Shown here: positions 12,045 through 24,600 of the stretch, in pieces | How the letters are laid out: each line of letters begins with the position of its first letter | How positions within the stretch are numbered: position 1 is the stretch's first letter | Notes under the pieces: model-generated | Database searches by the model: none | What the model saw: only the letters and a program-made list of their open reading frames with translations | Told to the model about the DNA's origin: nothing | From: Xenopus tropicalis | Taxonomy: Eukaryota > Chordata > Amphibia > Anura > Pipidae | Assembly: GCF_000004195.4 (NCBI RefSeq) | Contig: NC_030684.2 | Span: 106,856,429 to 106,920,428, forward strand | Direction of reading: 5' to 3' | DNA: 64,000 bases | Translations under genes and position numbers: made by a program

Positions 12045-12496
12045 TGCTGGTAAAGTACATTTTCCCCTTCAAAGTTTATTAATACTAAAACTCGAAGTAT
12101 GTGGATTTAATGTCTCCTGTCTTAAGAGTAATATTGTTCTTTCCCAGGCAGACTACCTAATGATAACTAGTAAGCAAGTTGGTTTTCTTGGACAAACAGT
12201 GGAACATTAAACAAAATTTAGTAAATAAATCCAACAGTCGATTCTTTCAGCACCTGCTAAACTGACCATAAAAACGGGCTTGCACTGTTCTTGCACACCA
12301 AAAGGCTGTAAAACACATACAAGCATAGAAACCGTCATTTTCTGGTTTGTTGACAAAGAAACCATGTTTTCTGTAGCAAAAATTTAAGAGGCTATTATTA
12401 ACAACTAAGATAAAGCTGAATACAATGTCCTACAATAAACAAAAAGTCAGTAGACTGAGCCTGGTTAATAATAAAATAAAAAAGAAGCAACTTAAT

Positions 12497-12786
12497 TCAT
12501 CAACCTTTCTTGCTCATGAGCTACAGTGAGCAAGACAAACATCATAAAAAATTATGGGGGTGCCAAATAAGGGCTGTGATTGCCTATTAAGTAGCCTCTA
12601 TGCATAATCTCAGCTTAAAAGAGGCTTTGATTGGTGGTACCTCTTGTTTTCATTCAACCAAAACTTGCCACCAAACCAGGAATTAAAAAAAAAAAAAAAA
12701 ACACCTGCTTTGGGGGCACTGGGAGCAACATTCAAGAGGTTGGGGAGCAACATGTTTCTCATGAGCCACTGGTTGGGGATCAGTGC
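12497..12786. mobile_element. Decayed hAT-like MITE, plus A-run
   Basis: The copy has the 'gctcatgagc' and 'gagcaacatg' motifs and ends 'ggttggggatcagtg', like the elements at 8,224 and 43,357. The left terminus is mutated ('tcatcaacctttcttgctc') and no target duplication is visible. An A17 run lies near 12,686. Confidence 0.6.
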
Positions 12787-13150
12787 ATTAGAGTGTGTCT
12801 GACATATTTAAGCCCCAGTTAACTGCTTATATAAATTAGTAATTCATCATATTTTGCAGTGCAGTTCAAATAGTTAAAAATACTGAAAATACAGATTACA
12901 TACAAAAAAACTGCCTTGCAATGTAAAATTCTTATTAATCCACCAACAATGCTCTCAACATGACAGGAAATAAATGTTTTCATTAAAAAATGGAAAAAGG
13001 CCACTGTCAAAGCTACTTTTTATACCTGTTAAATAAGTCCTTCTGTCTATCTGATCAGTTTTCTGAAGGGACAGGAGTTGCCTATTTTAAGCCTGACACA
13101 CTGACAACTTCCTTCATGCTTACATCATCACGTCCAGACTTTGCCCTTAC

Positions 13151-13499
13151 CTTTTTTCCTATTGGGCCAATACATTGGTTGCTTGTGCACTCTATAGGGG
13201 TCTGTGCAGAAGTGAAGATCAGCAGAGGAATGATTCAGAGGTGAATATCTCTTCAGCTGCACATTTTTAACTAAGTAAATGGCAAATATTGTTCTATTAA
13301 TGTGAACTGTTAAATTTTTGAATGTTGTACAAAGGTGAACAACCTCTTCCACATCAACATTTGGAGTAAGTGGATTTAAACCTATCTTTCTAAATTGATG
13401 CAAATAATGCAAACACAATGGAGTTAACGCCACACCAACTTCAACCTGATTACATCTGGCACTTTCAATAATTTGGATTAACAATTTAACATCTGGGAA
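13151..13499 (-). CDS. Candidate internal coding exon, unidentified gene (minus)
   Basis: This is the best protein-coding candidate on the minus strand. The 349 nt are open throughout (116 codons plus one base). They follow a strong acceptor, with the pyrimidine tract 'ccttctattccctactcccag' read on the minus strand, and end in a strong donor, 'AAAAAAG|GTAAGG'. The peptide begins FPDVKLLIQIIESA and contains LTPLCLHYLHQF, EEVVHLCTTF and HINRTIFAIYLV. It reads as an amphipathic, mostly helical soluble segment ending in a basic tail (PNRKK). I do not recognise the family and assign no function. The frame joins in phase with the 40-nt exon at 15,793-15,832, and both could be read from the island promoter at 27.8 kb. 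The exon leaves one base over, so the next exon must supply two. A processed pseudogene is possible, but the two good splice sites argue against it. Confidence 0.55.
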
Positions 13500-14340
13500 C
13501 TGGGAGTAGGGAATAGAAGGAAGGATTTCCTATTTGCTGTCCTACATACTCCTGGAAGCCCATCTTGGTAATTCATTATAGCAAAGCTTAGGCAGAACCC
13601 TTATTGATAGAAATACACTGATTTTAGATTATAAGATAATAAATCTAATAGTTAATATTCCACAGTAATGAGTTCCTAGCTTATTTATGTAAGATTTCAG
13701 AATAAATTAAACAAAAACGGAGTTGTCATTTAGCTCCAGAATTCCCTAAATGAAAAAAGTAAGATATCTATTATTCAAACCGCACTCCCTCCTGTTTTTC
13801 CTACTCTACGGGAAAGAATATAGAGCCAGCTCAAGCTGGGATGATTTAGGCATGTGAAAGAGAAACACATTCACTAGAGCCAAGTCAACACACAATCTGT
13901 CCTCAATCAGCCTGACTGAATAGGTTTTGTTTCCAGCTACCACCTGCAGTGTGCATCCCAACCAGCGGGCCACTAGCCGACCAATGCTACTTTCATGCAC
14001 TTCCTAATCACAGAGATGCATTATCTTCTAGCTAAAATTACCCCATATCTAATTTATAAATCTCAGATGGTGTCTCAAACATTACAACTGAAGAGAATTT
14101 ACATGTTATGGCCATCAACTTGTGGCTACATCACACTATGTGGCTACAATTTGAAATATGGATAGGGAAAAGATATAAAAGGGAAGAATAAACACTCCTA
14201 GGCAGGCAAACGCACATGTTGCACATTAGTTTGTACAGCTTTTGTCTTTTCTTTGGGAAATGCCATCTGCTTAGTGTGCAAATTTCTGTTTTTGACTATA
14301 ACAGTATTTATGGATGTTTGAGAACTAAAAATATGGAAAA
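13500..14340. other. Intron-like DNA
   Basis: Apart from the acceptor tract of the exon just to the left, nothing is recognised. The minus-strand frame at 13.8-14.0 kb has no splice or start support. Confidence 0.4.
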
Positions 14341-14359
14341 CTAAAAATAAATGTAATTA

Positions 14360-14910
14360 GAAATGCCTTAACTTACTGCCCCAGTCCAAAGTTTCAGCAG
14401 CGCTATAACAATAATGATTCAGGCCTTCAAAATTGTGCACAGGGAGTCGCCATCTTGGATCATGTCAGGAGTGTGAGTGACACTAACATGCTCAGTGTTC
14501 TCGAGAAGCTGTTCATAAACTAAGCTTAGGGGTTGTCACAAATTATCAAGAAAATTAGGTTCTTCTGCCTTAGAAACTGATGTTACAGGGCTGATTACTA
14601 AATTCTGATGCACAGATTTCTGAACTGCTATGTAAAAATGAATCTAAATTTTGCTAATTAGCCTTGTCTCGAGACTTTCATAATACACCGTATATACAGT
14701 ATATTGTGAGCCAGTCCCTAAGCTCAGTAAGTGACAGCAGCACAGAGCATGTGCAGGGGATCAGCAGAAAAGAAGATGGGGAGCTACTGGGGTATGTTTG
14801 AGGGCACAGTTCTTCCCTGCTAAATGGCTGTGGTTTCTACAGAACCCCTAAACATAATGTGCAGCATTTTTACCTCACTTGTTGTTAAGCTTTAGTTCTC
14901 CTTTCATCTA
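14360..14910 (-). mobile_element. Long frog MITE (T2-like terminus)
   Basis: The stretch from 'ttactgccccagtcc' to 'aagctttagttctccttt' matches, in inverted orientation, a common frog repeat with 'gatccaagatggcgactcc', 'gcacagagcatgtgcag' and 'cataccccagtagctcc'. A decayed relative is at about 21,117-21,655. The donor-like 'gggcaGTAAGTT' read on the minus strand belongs to the repeat. Confidence 0.6.
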
Positions 14911-15562
14911 ATGCTGAAAGGAGTTGTGGGGGTGATTTAGTGAAAATATCACAGATTGCTGCAGAATGTTTCCCAATGATGGTAGTAGGAAGTGCCATGA
15001 TTAGTACTTGGCACACAGCTGTTACCCAAAGCCCTAGTGAATGAGAAGTAGCAACTGGGTTTGCAGCACAGCAACTGTAAAGAGTTAAATATCACTCCAG
15101 ACTGGGAATGTGCTCCAAACTGTGGGGCAAATGCAATAGGTATTATCACACCAGCTAAACACACCTATTACAACCCTTACTTAAAAGTTGAAAATTTAAG
15201 CATGAATACTTTCTACGCTGCTTGATTTGTGTAGTGTAAATTAAATTTAGGATTCCTGCATTTAAATTGCATAACATTTCTCTGACATGGATGAGAAAAT
15301 CTAAGAAGTTTCAGCTGGAACCAGCCATGCATTCTGCGAAATACTATACAGCAAATCAAAGGACAAATAACAGGGTGTCAAATGTGCAGTAAGCAGTCAG
15401 CATAAAAAATTCTAATATAATCACAGCATAAACCACTTGTGTGCCAAAAAAGAGATACAATTTAAAGAGCTTTCCGACAACTTAGGTATTAAGCAAAGCA
15501 ACTAAAAATAAATTAGGTATATTACATTTTATAAATAGCTCTACTTCTGTCTCCCACAATTT

Positions 15563-15584
15563 TTTTTTTTTTTTTTTTTTACAA
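15563..15584. repeat. T-homopolymer, ~22 bp
   Basis: This is an uninterrupted T tract in otherwise unique-looking intronic DNA. It may be the A-tail remnant of a minus-strand retroposon, but no body is recognisable next to it. Confidence 0.8.
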
Positions 15585-15792
15585 GTGCTCAAGTTATACT
15601 TAAATATTTACAAGTATGGTTACTCATATAAGGCAATGAGCCAGAGTCACTGTCATACTTACAGGATAGAGACATATCTGTTTTGTAAAGTTCCATAATT
15701 CTAGATGCAACCACCAATTAGAAAATACGCTGACATACACAAACTGTGGTTACACTAGGGACTACTCAATTATTTATTGTGTGTGTACTTAC

Positions 15793-15832
15793 CAAGTAAA
15801 GAGGTTTCACTTTGAAACGTGTTTGAGCGCTT
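15793..15832 (-). CDS. Candidate 40-nt coding exon, unidentified gene (minus)
   Basis: Read on the minus strand, an acceptor 'tgctcaccttacag' precedes 40 nt that end in the donor 'TTACTTG|GTAAGT', a near-consensus site. With one leading base the frame is open and gives SAQTRFKVKPLYL, ending exactly at a codon boundary. The next strong exon downstream on this strand (13,499 to 13,151) begins in that same phase, so the two splice into one continuous frame. That phase agreement was not imposed and is the main support. The exon lies at the edge of a truncated 'ggccatacac' MITE (about 15,843-15,960), which may overlap its pyrimidine tract. It is unidentified and short enough that chance cannot be excluded. 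Confidence 0.42.
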
Positions 15833-15842
15833 CTGTAAGGTG

Positions 15843-15960
15843 AGCATATATGGGCTAATAAAAGCTGCCAATTTGGTAACTCTAGATTGCATCAGCAGCT
15901 GATTGGCCCACGTATGGAACCCTCCCAAAGACCTGCCTGACCAATATATGGCAAAAAAAG
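15843..15960. mobile_element. Truncated 'ggccatacac' MITE
   Basis: The sequence 'gggctaataaaagctgcc … gcagctgattggcccacgta' matches the terminal part of the family. It lies directly upstream (minus sense) of the 40-nt candidate exon. Confidence 0.55.
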
Positions 15961-16269
15961 ATATAAATATTTAAAAGTCAGTTTAGAAAATCTCAGAAGA
16001 AAAGGATGGCATAGGCAAGCTAATGAAGTAATCTTCAAAGAATTCTTTGTAGGCCTGTAGTATCATCTGATTCTGTCCAGCTTATGAGTGGGCAAAGATC
16101 TACTAGTTTGGCAGCCTCTTCAAATGAACAGTTACTTACGTGTATGACAAGCTAGTTTCATTGTGTGTAAATTTTTATTTTTTTTTGCAATTTTATATAT
16201 CACACACTCTCATAATGTATTAAAATACAGTAATGCACAGTTAATGCATGTTTAGCCATTATCCTGATG

Positions 16270-16455
16270 GGTTCAGGACGCATCATTGTGCATCATTATT
16301 GCAGAGTACTACTACTATTGTTGTACTTTGTATTTATCTATTATTATCTTATTAACACCCTGTTTGTATTAATGTATTCTACTGTACAGCGCTGCGTACA
16401 TAAATAGCATTTTATAAATAAAGATATACATACATACATACTACTACTACTACTG
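16270..16455 (+). repeat. L2 3'-end fragment with microsatellite tail
   Basis: The sequence 'actgtacagcgctgcgtaca … attttataaataaag' matches the L2 tail seen at 32,055-32,095. It is followed by (ATAC)n and (ACT)n units at 16,424-16,455, a typical short-repeat tail of an L2 insertion. Everything 5' of it has been lost or cannot be recognised. Confidence 0.6.
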
Positions 16456-17470
16456 GATGCTCCAGAAAAGTCAGTGCTTGACCAAAGACATATTCTGAGC
16501 TGGAGAAATTGAAAACTGACAAGTTCATTTGTTACAGCATAAAGAAATTGTTAGATACATAGGATCATCAATAATGAAATTTGTTTGGGTAGGAGGACTG
16601 TCCACAGTGACATCACCTTGTCTCCTATAGAGAAAACCCTGCCACGGGAAAGTACATGTTATAAAACTACAGTTGAATCCAGATTTTACGCTTTTACAGG
16701 GACTGCAAAAAAATCTGGAATAAAAACAACTCTGTTTACTCCTTTTTTTCTGTATACTGATAATCTAATTATCTGCCTCAAAAGGACCAAACACAGAGTA
16801 GCTTCAATTTCCCTGTTAGGTCAGGAAATGAAAAAAAAATATTGTATTGTGATTAAATCAATAGGCAAAAAGTATGTTTTACACAAGTCCTATTTATTGC
16901 ATGTTGAACAAGGGGGTATACTGCACCTTTAAAAAAAATGGTCTCTTATCTTGAGATCCAGGATCAGAGGCTGAACATCTAAGCTCTATGGGAATGGTTG
17001 AAAGAGCACCCACTTTGCCGTCAAACATTTGTTCAGAGCCCGTTTAGTTCATAACAAGGAAACATACATACCAAAACTACAGTTCCACTAATATTCTGAG
17101 CAGCAAAAGTAAGTGTTAACCAACCCCAAATCTTACCATAGTAACCTTTTAATTTAGGCTCCCAGGAGGAAGTAGCAGCGCAAACATTAATTTACACCAA
17201 ATCTGGGATTCACTGCTCTACAGCTAGCCTAACCTATTTCTGTATGCTGTCTCTCCTCCCACCATCAGACCTCCTGAACATTAAGGGCTACATCAGAAGT
17301 GACATATTGTCACCCATGATTAATATCTTCCGGCATGGGTGACAAAACATCCAAATGTTAATGTAAATTGCTGGCTGTAAAACATATGCATCCCGTAGCA
17401 GCCTGAAGTTACCTTGCAAGAACATCTTGTGACCAGCAATGGAAGATTAAGGGATGCATTTATTAAAGTA
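16456..17470. other. Unassigned non-coding DNA
   Basis: The open frame 16,585-16,932 starts at a non-ATG codon and its sequence is not protein-like. About 17,150-17,215 carries a frog repeat fragment ('gaggaagtagcagcgcaaac'). No exon is supported. Confidence 0.4.
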
Positions 17471-17474
17471 AAAG

Positions 17475-17806
17475 TAACACTAACATTTTTTAATTAAAAA
17501 AATCTATTTCAAATACGGCGATACATCGATCCAGAAGATGCAGAATCCACCATGCGACAATCGCATCTCCTCCTAGTCCGACTTCTTCCTATACAGAAGG
17601 AAGGCTAGGATCGATCAATCGATCGTCGCATAGTGGATTCTGCATCTTCTGGATCACCGCATTTTACATGACCGGATGCAATGTTTTTTCAAGGTATTTT
17701 CTAATGAAGCATTTAAAATAAGGATGGGAAGGACAGGGCAATTATTGGAGCAGGGTAGAAAAGTTTTTTTACTTGAAAAATGTTAGTGTTAGTTTTCCTT
17801 TAACAC
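17475..17806. mobile_element. MITE with nested inverted repeat
   Basis: The outer ends 'agtaacactaacattttt' and 'aaaaatgttagtgttagtt' are inverted copies. Inside, 'gatccagaagatgcagaatcc' at about 17,529 is inverted at about 17,635-17,656, giving a second, tighter hairpin. The right border 'ttttccttta' is T2-like. Confidence 0.75.
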
Positions 17807-17814
17807 TGGAGACA

Positions 17815-17942
17815 AACATCACTGGTGATGTTGCCCATACCAGCCAGATCTTTGCTTTTGGTTTCTAACTTCTAGGTGGCTGTTCAAATCTAAGTGCTGA
17901 TTGGATGCTTTGGGCAACATCCCTAGTGATGTTTGTTTCCAA
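17815..17942. mobile_element. Small palindromic MITE
   Basis: The left end 'ggagacaaacatcactggtg' and right end 'ctagtgatgtttgtttcc' are inverted, with 'gatgttgccca' / 'tgggcaacatc' just inside. It is about 125 bp with no coding capacity. A diverged relative seems to lie at 11,283-11,400. Confidence 0.65.
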
Positions 17943-19880
17943 TGTTAATAAACAAGCCCCAAATATCCCAACTGCCACTACCCGAAGAGATTAAGGGCCC
18001 TGTCACATGGGGTGTTCAATTGTTCGGGAGGAGTTCTCCTCTTCCACAGGCGATAAAGCATCAGACAACACCTGCCCATCCACATTACATGTGGTGATCC
18101 TGGGTTATTTCCCGAAAATATGAAAGAAGAATTTCTAAGGGATTACCATGAATGCTGCAAGAAATGTTTTTTACATTTTTACATGCAGTGATTTTAAGTA
18201 ATGTGAAAGGAGGGGTATGTCAGGCACTTCATTGTTCAATATAAATCTATTTCCTGGTATGCTGCAGAGGGGGGTTAAGGCTATAAATTGTTTATTATTT
18301 ATAAGGATACAGAAACAAGCTTTGAGATTCAAATTAAAGAAAAAAAAATAAAAAGCCTGATATACACCATAAGAAAAGAGGCCACCTTGAAAGCAACTAA
18401 ATTACTTCGGCTGTAACAAGAGAGTAGAAAAAAAAATTAGTAAGACAAAAAAGTACAATGTTAAATCAATAACCCCAAACTATGACAGATATAGATATAG
18501 ATGCTTTTATTCATATAGATTAATTGACTTAATATTTTTACGAACTATATTCTGCTCACTGGTATTTAATTTCCTTTTTAAAAAGGCTTCTAAAAGCATG
18601 CAATGAATCATATCACCTTGGAAACATGAGGAAGGGAATGGGTACACTGAGTACTTTGCTTTTGTTTAGTGGAAATGTATTGAGGCAGGCAACCATACAC
18701 AATACAGATTTCAGGATTTTGCTTGGGGTTGGTATATGGGAACTAGTCAAAATGCAAAGGTATTTTGCTTTTATATATCTCACATTAAAATATAATTTGT
18801 GGTACATGCCAAAGGGTTGGTTCAAACAGGCATCTTTTGTCATCAAGATAATGTGATTTCTGTGATACAGATTGGTATTACAAGGTCCCAGTTACAGTAA
18901 AATAAGTGGCAAGTAAAATATTTCTTGGCTATTTATGTTTCCTACCATGTTGTATAGGAAACAACTTTGGCAAGCCAGTTTCATGTTCTGTAAATGCTTC
19001 TTGTTTTTCATTTAATCTCATTTTCCCAACAATTTTGTTGTGCCCTATATAGTATATTTTTAATTTCAAGCTGTTAACACGGTAGCCCATGCATTTGCAC
19101 TATACATAAAAGTCTTTGGCATTTATCATCACAATAATTTAGCAGTTTAACCTCTGACTTACAATATGGGCTTCAGACCAATGGGGTTATGCAATAAAAG
19201 GCACTTAGTTTGTCCAGGTGCAGCAACCCAGGCAAATTTAGTACTTTTTATTACATATGGGGTTAAAGTTTCCCTAAGGCAGAGATGGATATTTTTTTAT
19301 AGGGCACACATAGGTGTGGGAGGCAATAGATTAGCATTTCCCCACTAGCATATTTATACTAAGGGATCCAAAATATTGAAAATGCATAGCTTTCAACACA
19401 TTTCCACACTGTGCGTGTACCCAGAAGCCAACTCTGTGCCTGTCAGTGCACACACATACAAGGGGGCTTTTGAAAATGAACCATGTGCCATCGGCCCTAA
19501 TCAACGCAAAGCTGATTGTTCGTATTTCTAGAGCTAAAAAGGGCAGACAAGGAAAACTGAACCTAAACCATGTTTGGTGCTTACGAGGTACATAATTACA
19601 TTATCCGTGCACAGATAATTCCCTTGCTTAATAAACTCATGCTTACAAAACAGTCACAACAAAGGGCAAAGAGATGGATTAGTATGCTGATAATAAAATT
19701 ATCTACTGCACAAGGACAAAAAAAAACACTGACTTCTATATAAATGTTTAGATCAAAAAAATCCACAATTAAAACAGTAGCCAGAAAAATATGCTCAGCA
19801 CAAGCCCTGTTCACCAAACTCCTGTTGAAGGGGATATAATACCAGTAGAATAGATATGTGTACCAATAGCGTAAGGAGTA
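17943..19880. other. Unassigned non-coding DNA
   Basis: Nothing is recognised. Frames of 60-77 codons on both strands at 18.61-18.86 kb are mutual shadows with no splice support. Confidence 0.4.
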
Positions 19881-19888
19881 AGGTAGTT

Positions 19889-20150
19889 AAGGTGGCCATA
19901 CATGTTAAGACCTAAGGTGGGAGATATCAGGTTAAATGATCAAATTTCCATGACAGGCATAGGGGCTGTCAGACAAAGGACAGCATAATGAGCAGATGCA
20001 GCCCCCGATCCAAAGGGAAAATCAAATCTACCCGGCTGACACCTGGCCGATTTAGAGGCCAGATATTAATTGGAGAGGACTGTCGGGGGCCCTATACGGG
20101 CCAGAACGGTCTAAAGCACTTGCATATGCACCTTAAATCTGCCCATGTAT
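19889..20150. mobile_element. 'ggccatacac' MITE, diverged
   Basis: It starts 'aaggtggccatacatg' and ends 'gcccatgtatgg', with the family interior ('ccgatttagaggccagatatt', 'cgggggccctatacggg'). The plus frame at 19,988-20,182 lies inside it and is rejected as a gene. Confidence 0.65.
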
Positions 20151-20784
20151 GGTTGTGTTATGCTGGGTTTTTCTGGGTTTAGCAGAATAGTCTCCTGAGA
20201 AAACAAGCACTGTAGACAAAAACAACACTCCTATCAAACAGCACATGCCATAATACAAGCAATATTGCCCGGGGCTAAATCACTTGCAGTACTATTCTGT
20301 CAAGTCCTATATGTTCCTAAGTGCCCAAAAACCCTCCTAAAACAGAGTAATAATTTACTGGGGCAGGTATATTTGCATGTGTGTGTGTGGTTTTGTTTTT
20401 TTTCTTTAATAAACTTGCACTATTCTAGTGGCTTTGATCTGCTTTGATACAGAGTGCTTTGCAAATGATAAATAGGATAAAGAAGTGAATTTGTTACTGC
20501 CAGGAAGTGCTGACAATTGAGATTTCATATTATCTGACAAGCTTCTGAGATATGTTTCCCCTAAATTATACTCTAAGCTGAACTGAAATACAAAAAAATG
20601 GAACCTCGATAAATGCAGCCAATTCCCAGCCTTTAATTGCTCACAAAAAATGCAGAAAAACCTTGGCTTTGTGGTAGGGATGCACCAAAGCATAGTCCTA
20701 AGAACAAGATAATGTACAATATTCAGTAATAACCCAATAACAATATAATTTTAATAATATGGAGCAAATATAAAATATCTAATT

Positions 20785-21038
20785 CAGTGTTTTTCAACCA
20801 GTGGTTCGCCATGTTGCTCACCAACCTCTTTGACGTTGCTCCCAGTGCAGGTGTTTATTTTTTAATTCTTGGCTTGGAGGCAAACAGAACCTCCAGTAGG
20901 CTGCCAGTCCCTATAGGGGCACCAATAGCCAATAAGAGACCTTACTGGCACCCCAGCAACTTTTTAATGCCTGTGTTGCTTCTCAACCCTTTTTCCATTT
21001 GAATGTGGCTCATGTGTTATAAAGTTTGGGGACACCTA
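20785..21038. mobile_element. hAT-like MITE related to the 8,224 element
   Basis: It begins 'cagtgtttttcaaccagtgg' and ends 'aaagtttggggacacct'. Internal 'catgttgctcaccaacc' and 'gttgctcccagtgcagg' match the family. No clean 8-bp target duplication is visible, so the boundaries are approximate. Confidence 0.6.
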
Positions 21039-21116
21039 ATATAACAGGAGAATACTGATGGAATCAGAGTATTTCCATATTTTTCCCATTTAGCAACTTG
21101 CATTTATGAAATAAAT

Positions 21117-21655
21117 GTGTTTCAGGCCCAGAAGAGCTGATTTCACTAAAAAGAAACAGAGAGAATGCACTACCCACCACTGAATGTGGTACAGGCTCAT
21201 TAAACTGCTAACAGCTTGAGTTATTAGTGCAGGAAGAAAAGGCCAAACTGTACAACAATAGCACTGATCATACTGGTGCTAATGTGATAAGCAAATCAAA
21301 TACAACTGGGAACATTTCCCACACGCATGTTTAGAAAGACAGTTATTTTACAAGTAAGCAACAGTGGAGTTTGCCTGCTACGTGCCTCTATGGATGCTGT
21401 TTACCAGTTACAAGTTGCAAATGGTCTGAATTAAATTACTTATCAGCCTTGTGAAGTCAATTTTATATTGCCTATAACCTGTATATTGTGCACTTGTTCC
21501 TAAGTTCAGGTAACTGACAATAATCCAGAGTATGGCGCTACTGGGGGCATTTTCGAAGGCAAAGATCTTCATGCCCTTAGGCTGATACAAAAGCCCATAA
21601 AATAAGGAAAATTATATTTAGACATTGTTTTGAGCCATAGTTATCCTTTTAGGTA
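21117..21655. mobile_element. Decayed long frog MITE
   Basis: The sequences 'tttcaggcccagaagagctg' at the left and 'gagtatggcgctactgggg' near the right are recognisable pieces of the repeat also seen at 14.4-14.9 kb. Intervening sequence is strongly diverged. Confidence 0.45.
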
Positions 21656-24600
21656 AAGCTCTCATTTAACAACACCTTTTACCCTTCCTGTACAAGGTTA
21701 TTTTATTTACATGGAGCTGCAGTTTTGCCCTTTAAAAAGCAAAAGCAGCACAATTTCTGTATGTTAGTAGCTTGCCCTGGACAATGTACAACTAGCAACT
21801 GTTTAACATAGCACAAATTTGCCAAAGGGCATCCATGTTGCTTCTAACAAAGCAAATGTGCCTCTAGCCTCAGAAATCAATAGCCCTTGCATGCTGCTTT
21901 TGTTTTGTAAAGTTTCTCTAAAGCAGGATCTAGGTAGGATTTGCATTCAATAAAAGGTAAATGGAAAAAGCACCAAGCAATAATCACCTTGTTAAACAAG
22001 TGTGGTTACTTTCTCTTTATTACTAGAAATGCTCAGGACAATAGTTATTGGTTATGCTGCACAAAAAAGAATCTTCTGTACAAAAGTTCACTTTTAGCGT
22101 ACCTTTCTAAGGCCTTCTTATATTTATTTTCCAGTCTCTCATTTAGACCATTGTCTAGTTGCTAAGGTAAACAAGACCCTAGCAACCAGACAGCTGCTGA
22201 ACAAAATCCTAAATAATAATAACTTAAAACTGAATGCAAACTGTCTTTTATAAACTGTATATAACTGCAGGTATCAAACTTCAAGTCCTTCAGACATTCT
22301 AAAAGGAGTTGCCCAATTAAAAACAATCTAGTGAGTTTTTGTTTACAAGAACTGTACAGCTGGGAATTGGAAAGCTGAGCCTTGGTTCATTGGTGTATGG
22401 TGCGAAAGAACACAAATTGCAGGAAAAGTAACCATTTAGCTAGGCACAGAAAGAAAACAATAAAGCAAGCACACGTCGTGGGAGCCAGGAAAGAATAATG
22501 TAACAATGAAAGAGCCAGAAGTAATATACCAAGGTCTTGCGTTCCCACAATTATTTTCAAGTGGGGTAATCAACATCCGTTTTGCTGGACACCTGCCAGT
22601 ATATATATATATTATACAAAAAATGCCCCAATACAGACCTCTGGTTGTTTCAGCGTGAGCTCCCAAACACAGACAAGAATGCGAGACATATACATATACA
22701 AATACTTTACTGTCAAGCTGATGTTCTTGCGATAGCCGAATGAAAGCAGGCATGTCATACCGCAGCGTATTGTAAAAACAGGAGATTACTTGACTAACGC
22801 ATAAAGACAACAACTAAGGGAACATGAAAGATCCACTCAGATCTGAGTGACCGGGCTTATATAAGCACCCAGCACATAATCAAGTTAAATGGCAGATATG
22901 AAAAAAAAAAATCAGCAGCACAGTAGCTGTACCGTATAATAATAGAGAGCAATGGTATATAACAACCACAGCAGCAGTTCAGAATAAAAGGGGGTGAATG
23001 AACTCTATAGCTATATATCACTGAAACTAGATTGCCAGTATTGATAACATTCATAGGATACACTGTACTTATATCAAAACACCGTTTTCTTAGTTCATGG
23101 AAAGAGGATTATTTATTGCACACTATACAAATGAGACAATGTAACTCTGCATTTACCAGGATTTGAACGTTCCATTACATGTCATTGCCCTTGTCTATAT
23201 TAAGTGACCGACCTTCAGTTTGGCCCCTTGCATTTGATCTTCTTGGGGCAAATTTACAATAAGCATCCCACAAGGTAAGCTCACTACAAACCACAGTAAT
23301 TACAGATCAAAAATAAAAACCCCACCGCAACAGACAAAAACACCAAGATAGGTCATTGTTTTTCCTACCTGGACTTATCATAAAACGGGCTGAGAAGGGG
23401 GTGCAGAGTGTGAGTTCAAGCTGAAATCAAGATTCCGTTTTCTGGTGGATGCAGCAGGAGCTGAGAGGCTTGCGCTGTAGACAGTTAGTGCAGTCCTCAT
23501 AAAACACCAGCTGTAGTGATGGCATGTCTGAACGCAGCTATACCCACCAGATCTCCTGCTGAATGAAATAAAGGCGCTCCACTGGAGACCCCGGAAGCAA
23601 ATGGGCCCTGCTCAAGGGGCCCTGGTCAACTCTCTGTGAGGCACTCTTGTCTAATTCATTTTCTGCCTGTGTTTCCTCCGGAGAGATCAAACAGACCTTC
23701 ATCCATTACAAAAAGGCACATGGCTTTTCAAAAGAACCGTAAAACAATATGTGATCAAATCCAGGCCTACAGGCATGATGTATTTGCTGGGCACAATGTA
23801 AAACAATCCAAAAGGGGTAAATTGAGCGCTTACACAGATTTTAAAAACTGGAAAGCTCTTGTCTAACATATGCATTTTACTGACCCGTGGAACAACCATG
23901 ACGGAGTGCAGCTTTAACTTTTTCCAAGCACATGCTCTAGCCCAAAGGGTGAATAACTTGGTTGGCTTTTTAACAGCTAAGAAATTTGTCTTAAAACTCC
24001 CAATAGCTAATACAAAAAGCCCTGCAAAAATTAGAGGCAGAGAACTTTTCAGAACCAATGCCATCAGAAATCTTGTACTCCCATATATTTGCACCACAGA
24101 GTACTGAATGGCAAAGTTGTATATAACAGCACTCTATGGGAGATTATTTCCTCTTCTTCCTTCCAAGGAACTTTTTTTTTGGCCGGGTAACCTTAAGGGA
24201 GGTTAAGGGAGCAGATAAAATAAGGTGCCGGAGTACTGCCAGCAGTCCTCAAATCACCTTTAGTGCCACAAGAGCCTGGCATCGATTTCCATAGCACAAT
24301 ATTTCTAGCAGCAGCTTAGTCTGCACGGCAAGCCTCTTACATAAAACACTTCAGAACAGACCACAGTTCTGTATTAAAATACATATTATTATGTTATTAT
24401 ACAAATTGCACATTTTAAAATAGGCAAAATAATATTTTATTTCTAAATGTGTCATGATACACACCAAAAGCAATAACTCAATATAACAGGGTGAAAAATA
24501 AGTTAGACTATAAACTGAGGTATCTCAATAGGCTTCTCCTATATGCTGAAAACCGGTAAAAATATATTCTTCCATAATGATTACCATTCACTTTCAATCA

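Noticed and set aside
14366..14460. Minus-strand donor 'ggggcaGTAAGT'
   Set aside because: It is part of a common frog repeat and lacks an upstream coding frame.
17148..17215. Minus-strand donor 'actatgGTAAGA' with acceptor-like upstream sequence
   Set aside because: All three frames between the sites contain stops and the sequence is a dispersed repeat.
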